A stretch of DNA of 8,845 nt from Thermoplasmata archaeon (lineage in GTDB: Archaea > Thermoplasmatota > Thermoplasmata > Thermoplasmatales > Thermoplasmataceae): NCBI GenBank assembly GCA_021797955.1, contig JAJZYV010000053.1, positions 1-8,845 of the forward strand. Direction: 5' to 3'. This document shows positions 5,780 through 8,845 of this stretch, one piece after another. Numbering within the stretch: the stretch's first letter is position 1; each line of letters opens with the position of its first letter. The translations under genes were made by a program, and so were the position numbers. The notes under the pieces were generated by a model that did no database searches, was not told the DNA's origin, and saw only the letters and a program-made list of their open reading frames with translations.

Positions 5780-6934
5780 TTAACGTGAGAATAGTTTCTT
5801 CCCATTTCTAAAGGTTGCTACAATTTCTAAATTATTATTTAACACTGCAAAATCGGCCTTCTTTCCTGTTTGCAGTGTCCCCCTATCGTTCAGATTCAGG
5901 AATCTGCAGGGATTAACTGACGCTGCCCTGACTATATCTTCCATCACATAATGGAGATCTAAAAGATTTCGTACTGCTTTATCCATTGTTAAGGTGCTTC
6001 CTGCTATGGTTTTTGTATCCTCTATAGTGCACAAACCATCCTTAACTGCAACATTTAGTTCGCCTAATCTATAGGTTCCATTTTTCATTCCCGTTGCACT
6101 TATTGAATCCGTTACCAGGATTAAATTATCCCAGCCTCTTGTTTCGACAGCCAGCTTTATGGCATTTTCATCTATGTGATACAGGTCACAGATCAATTCC
6201 AGTTCTGAATTATTCAATGTTAAGCCTGCGCCAACCATTCCCGCCTCCCTGTGTTGAAAATTTGACATAGCGTTATAAAAATGAGTGAAATGAAGATTTT
6301 TCCCACCGCTGAACTCTACAACTTTCTGGAATTTAGCATCGGAATGCCCAATGGAAACGTTGATGTTATTGAACGAAAACTCTTTTGCAGCCTCCAAACC
6401 ACCTTCAATCTCTGGAGCCAGATCGACAATTTTCAATGTTCCCATTCCTGTGCGTATAATTCGATTTATTTCATTCTTCGTTGGCTTTCTAATGAAATTC
6501 AAGTCATGGGCACCTTTCATCTTTGGGCTTATGAACGGTCCCTCCAATCTCGAACCAAGTATCTCTGAACCTTCCACTTTCTTTTCCATTGCATTTCTGA
6601 CGGATTCCAAGAACCTCAATATATTGTCCTCACTGGCAGAAACAGATGTTGGAATAAATCCAGTAACACCGTACCTCAAAAGTTTTTCTGACCAGTTCGC
6701 TATTCCATATGGATCACATTCCATAGAATCAAAACCACCAAAACCGTGCGTATGGATGTCTACAAATCCCGGGACTATTGTATAATCTTTGTATTCTCCA
6801 TCCACCGAATCATATTCTGGAAATGATGAAATGGATTTTATTTTTTCATTTTTAACGTTTAAATATCCACCTGATCTGCGATCCACGCCGGTGTAAATAT
6901 TGCCGAATGCAATGCTAAAGTCGCTCAATGTCAA
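5780..6934 (-). CDS. nagA: N-acetylglucosamine-6-phosphate deacetylase
   Basis: A 384-residue amidohydrolase-superfamily TIM-barrel enzyme that converts GlcNAc-6-phosphate to glucosamine-6-phosphate and acetate in the cytoplasm. Family landmarks are all present: HTHG (61-64), metal ligand E131 in LEGPFISP with KGAH (140-143), H197 in IGHSDA, H218 in THFYNAM (217-223), H253 in the CDLYHID segment, catalytic D276 in TDSISATG, and the C-terminal AGSTLTMDKAVRNL segment. Length matches bacterial NagA (about 380-400). The start is TTG at 6934, the first start codon available after an in-frame stop. It overlaps the stop of the serine-hydrolase gene in the sequence TTGA, so translation is probably coupled. 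It is the last gene of the SIS / serine hydrolase / nagA operon, and its product feeds the SIS enzyme. Confidence 0.93.
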   Translation of the reverse strand: MTLSDFSIAFGNIYTGVDRRSGGYLNVKNEKIKSISSFPEYDSVDGEYKDYTIVPGFVDIHTHGFGGFDSMECDPYGIANWSEKLLRYGVTGFIPTSVSASEDNILRFLESVRNAMEKKVEGSEILGSRLEGPFISPKMKGAHDLNFIRKPTKNEINRIIRTGMGTLKIVDLAPEIEGGLEAAKEFSFNNINVSIGHSDAKFQKVVEFSGGKNLHFTHFYNAMSNFQHREAGMVGAGLTLNNSELELICDLYHIDENAIKLAVETRGWDNLILVTDSISATGMKNGTYRLGELNVAVKDGLCTIEDTKTIAGSTLTMDKAVRNLLDLHYVMEDIVRAASVNPCRFLNLNDRGTLQTGKKADFAVLNNNLEIVATFRNGKKLFSR

Positions 6935-8025
6935 CCAACTTCTTCATCATTAATACTGTTATAAACTGCATTGTGAAAAATTCTTCTGAATCTCAGCATC
7001 AGGTTATTTTCTCTTGTTGGGTAGACCCTGTTGCATAAAATAACCACGGTCAGGTTCCTCTTCAAGTCCATGACGATGGACGTTCCAGTGAACCCAGTAT
7101 GCCCTATGGTTCCATATGAGCTGTAGTCTCCCATGAATGCAGTGTACCCGAACGAAGGACCAGATTTCTCACTTCTGCTATTCTTGATCATCCAACCCAA
7201 TCCAAAATTTCCCCCAAGGAATTCATTTACGGGTGTAACCATTAATTCCTTGGTCTTTCTGGAAAAAAGGTTGGATTCGTTGAATCCTACTACATATTTT
7301 GCCATATCATCAAGTGTGCTGAAAAATCCTGCATGGCCAGCAACTCCTCCAAGATAATAGGCATTCTCGTCATGAACCTCTCCCCAGATTTGACCCCTTT
7401 CTTCCGTTTTTTCGGTTGGGGCAATCAGTTTTTTATCCATACTGGGCTTGAAACCGCTTGAATTCATTTTGAGTGGTTTTAAAATTTCCTCTGTTGTCAA
7501 CTCATTTAGTGTTTTTCCTGTTATTTCCTCCAGTATCAGTCCAAGCAGTATGTAATTCAGATCGCTATACTCCTCTTTTGTGTATGGTGTAGCCCCTGTT
7601 GATATTGCCCTTATGGTATTTAGATAATCCTCTCTTGTAGTTCCATTCAGGTAGAGTGGATAACTTGGAATTAACCCTGAGCTATGGCTCAATAAATTCT
7701 TCATTGAGAATTTATCGAAATAAACTCCATTTTTTTCCTTTAAATAGGATGAAATTGGATCATCCAGCCCAATTTTATTTGCATCCAAAAGCTTCATTGC
7801 TAAGGTAGCAGTAATGATGGGTTTTGTCAGAGATGCCATATCAAACAGGACGTTCTCGTTATAAGAGAAGTTGAGCTCAGGAATGTTTCCGTTTGAATAT
7901 CTGAAAATTTCTCTGTTTTTATGCATTATAATTGCACCTAGACCTCTGAATGTCTCCGGAATGGATTTGTTAATCAAATCCACTAGCAACTCTTTTCGTA
8001 TTGATATTGATCCACTGGATGTCAT
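6931..8025 (-). CDS. Cytoplasmic beta-lactamase-family serine hydrolase, AmiE/YbbE-like
   Basis: A 364-residue member of the class C beta-lactamase/penicillin-binding-protein-like family. The catalytic nucleophile motif is S65-L-T-K68 (S-x-x-K), the second motif Y153-S-D (Y-S-N position, followed by LNYILLG), and the third H309-T-G (K/H-x-G position) in GHTGFTGTS. The segment EVHDENAYYLGGVAGHAGFF (216-235) is characteristic of the subgroup that includes YbbE/AmiE of the Bacillus subtilis MurNAc utilisation operon, as well as various esterases. There is no signal peptide or membrane segment, so it acts inside the cell. The ATG follows directly after the TAA of the upstream SIS gene, and its stop overlaps the nagA start, so it is co-expressed with GlcNAc-6-P breakdown. 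A likely role is hydrolysis of an amide or ester on an imported amino-sugar conjugate, such as the lactyl-peptide bond of a muropeptide. Esterase or peptidase activity on another substrate is equally allowed by the motifs. Confidence 0.82.
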   Translation of the reverse strand: MTSSGSISIRKELLVDLINKSIPETFRGLGAIIMHKNREIFRYSNGNIPELNFSYNENVLFDMASLTKPIITATLAMKLLDANKIGLDDPISSYLKEKNGVYFDKFSMKNLLSHSSGLIPSYPLYLNGTTREDYLNTIRAISTGATPYTKEEYSDLNYILLGLILEEITGKTLNELTTEEILKPLKMNSSGFKPSMDKKLIAPTEKTEERGQIWGEVHDENAYYLGGVAGHAGFFSTLDDMAKYVVGFNESNLFSRKTKELMVTPVNEFLGGNFGLGWMIKNSRSEKSGPSFGYTAFMGDYSSYGTIGHTGFTGTSIVMDLKRNLTVVILCNRVYPTRENNLMLRFRRIFHNAVYNSINDEEVG

Positions 8026-8845
8026 TTAATAATCCACCACCTTAGATAATTTACTTGGTCTATCTGGATCTATACCGAGTTCTATGGATTTCAAGCACGA
8101 TAATATCTGCAGGGGGAGTACGTATGCTATGGGTTTCAATTCTTCCTCAGTCCTCCACACGACGATATCGCTTCCTTCTCCTTCTCCAATCCTTATTATA
8201 TTCCCTGCATGTTTGGAAATCTTTTGCATTATTTCTGGATATTTTTCAATCTCATTCCCCAATATTATTACAGTACTTTCCCTGTCCAGCGTCTGTATGG
8301 GTCCGTGTAAATATTCCCTAATATTATGGGACTCTGTTGCCAGATTAGCGGTCTCCTTTAACTTCAGTGCCCCTTCCATTGCAATTGGGTTAAGAAGTCC
8401 GTTTCCAAGCAGGATTACCTTTCCTCTAATTTTTCTAGAATACTTAGAAAATCTTTCGAAATCTTCTGAAAAATTTTCCATCCATTTTGCAAGTTCTTCA
8501 AGGTTTTCTAGTTCATTTTTTCCCTTCATTTTCCAGTACAGGGTTGTAAATGCTATTAATTGTACAACAAAACTTTTGGTTGCTGCTACTGAATTCTCTT
8601 TTCCTGCATCTGTGATCATTGCAATATCACAATTCCTGATCAGTGAACTTTCTCTCTCGTTGGAGACCCCAACTGTTTTGAAATTAAAATTTTTTGAGAT
8701 GTTGAGACTCTCAAGAATATCCTTACTCTCTCCAGACTGACTGACAAGAAAGACCACTGGTTTTGTTTCACTACTTTGGGAGAAATAATATGGAAACTCT
8801 GGAGCCCTGATTACGAGGGCAGGTATCCCCATTCTTGATAGGTTT
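8026..8845 (-). CDS. SIS-domain amino-sugar-phosphate deaminase/isomerase (5' end outside window)
   Basis: This open frame runs off the window edge. Residues N-L-S-R precede the first in-window Met (8832) without a stop, and the first SIS strand and helix are missing, so the real start lies beyond 8845. Counting from that Met: SQSGES (31-36) is the sugar-phosphate loop, AATKSF (83-88), then a second SIS domain with LGNGLLNPIAMEGALKLKET (142-161), HGP (176-178) and the C-terminal LPLQ…GIDPDRPSKLSKV tail. These match the isomerase part of GlmS and the stand-alone archaeal glucosamine-6-phosphate deaminase (GlmD, about 325 residues). With nagA and kinases nearby, deamination of GlcN-6-P to fructose-6-P is the best reading. 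A full GlmS with an N-terminal glutaminase domain cannot be excluded, because upstream sequence is absent. Motifs do not match the MurQ etherase. It is the first visible gene of the minus-strand operon. Confidence 0.85.
   Translation of the reverse strand, partial: NLSRMGIPALVIRAPEFPYYFSQSSETKPVVFLVSQSGESKDILESLNISKNFNFKTVGVSNERESSLIRNCDIAMITDAGKENSVAATKSFVVQLIAFTTLYWKMKGKNELENLEELAKWMENFSEDFERFSKYSRKIRGKVILLGNGLLNPIAMEGALKLKETANLATESHNIREYLHGPIQTLDRESTVIILGNEIEKYPEIMQKISKHAGNIIRIGEGEGSDIVVWRTEEELKPIAYVLPLQILSCLKSIELGIDPDRPSKLSKVVDY
8037..8043 (-). promoter_or_regulatory. Shine-Dalgarno-like site for the serine-hydrolase gene
   Basis: On the minus strand AAGGTGG lies 11 nt before ATG 8025, inside the last codons of the SIS gene, and can pair with the CACCU core of archaeal 16S rRNA. 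It supports internal initiation on a polycistronic mRNA, in contrast to the apparently leaderless first genes of the plus-strand units. No comparable site precedes the TTG of nagA, which probably relies on stop-start overlap. Confidence 0.5.

Noticed and set aside
8084..8740. Long open frame of 218 codons on the plus strand
   Set aside because: It is fully antisense to the SIS-domain gene, whose motifs are unmistakable. Its translation is Ser/Ile/Phe/Pro-rich with no domain, as expected for the complement of an AT-rich gene.
8026..8845. SIS protein as MurQ (MurNAc-6-P etherase)
   Set aside because: MurQ-type sequence hallmarks are absent. SQSGES, ATKSF, EGALKLKE, HGP and the DPDRPxxLSKV tail are of the GlmS/GlmD type.
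1..8845. CRISPR array, tRNA or rRNA genes, inteins
   Set aside because: No regularly spaced repeats, no cloverleaf-like segments and no rRNA-like conserved stretches were seen in the non-coding parts. No insertion interrupts any conserved protein motif apart from the methyltransferase relic.

Overview
The window looks archaeal, most probably from an AT-rich member of the Thermoplasmata (Ferroplasma/Cuniculiplasma-like). Arginine is mostly AGA/AGG. A/T-only TATA-like boxes lie about 23-30 nt upstream of several start codons, which fits leaderless transcripts. TTG starts are used at operon and promoter boundaries. The SIS-domain protein resembles the stand-alone archaeal glucosamine-6-phosphate deaminase. 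The taxon is an inference; no rRNA or tRNA gene is present to anchor it.

Layout: (1) 1-496 holds no intact gene. It has an unrecognised reading-frame tail (to 91), a decayed SAM-methyltransferase fragment (about 51-368, broken by an in-frame TAA), then two short perfect palindromes and a TATA box serving the next gene. (2) 497-1996 (+) is a PHS-family MFS transporter that keeps the residue pattern of phosphate:H+ symporters, followed by a T-rich terminator. (3) 2098-3087 (+) is a BadF/NAGK-type amino-sugar kinase. (4) 3196-3699 (-) is an OsmC-family protein, divergent from (5) 3759-4700 (+), a two-domain GNAT acetyltransferase. (6) 4759-5775 (+) is a second BadF/NAGK-type kinase, whose end meets head-on, 4 nt apart, (7) the end of a tightly packed minus-strand operon: SIS-domain amino-sugar-phosphate deaminase/isomerase (8026 to beyond the window edge), cytoplasmic AmiE/YbbE-like serine hydrolase (6931-8025) and N-acetylglucosamine-6-phosphate deacetylase (5780-6934). 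The junctions there are TAA|ATG and an overlapping TTGA.

Taken together the genes form a nearly complete route for amino-sugar use: kinase (GlcNAc to GlcNAc-6-P), NagA (to GlcN-6-P plus acetate), SIS enzyme (to fructose-6-P plus ammonia). The unexpected member is the serine hydrolase. Its closest recognisable motif set is that of enzymes found in bacterial N-acetylmuramic-acid/muropeptide utilisation loci, and it is co-translated with the deacetylase and deaminase in an organism that probably makes no peptidoglycan. The most interesting reading is that this archaeon salvages bacterial cell-wall (or other N-acylated glycan) fragments, using two kinases and a GNAT of unknown acceptor. This remains a hypothesis. 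No MurQ etherase, NagZ/NamZ glycosidase or obvious amino-sugar importer is visible here, and the only transporter looks like a phosphate carrier.
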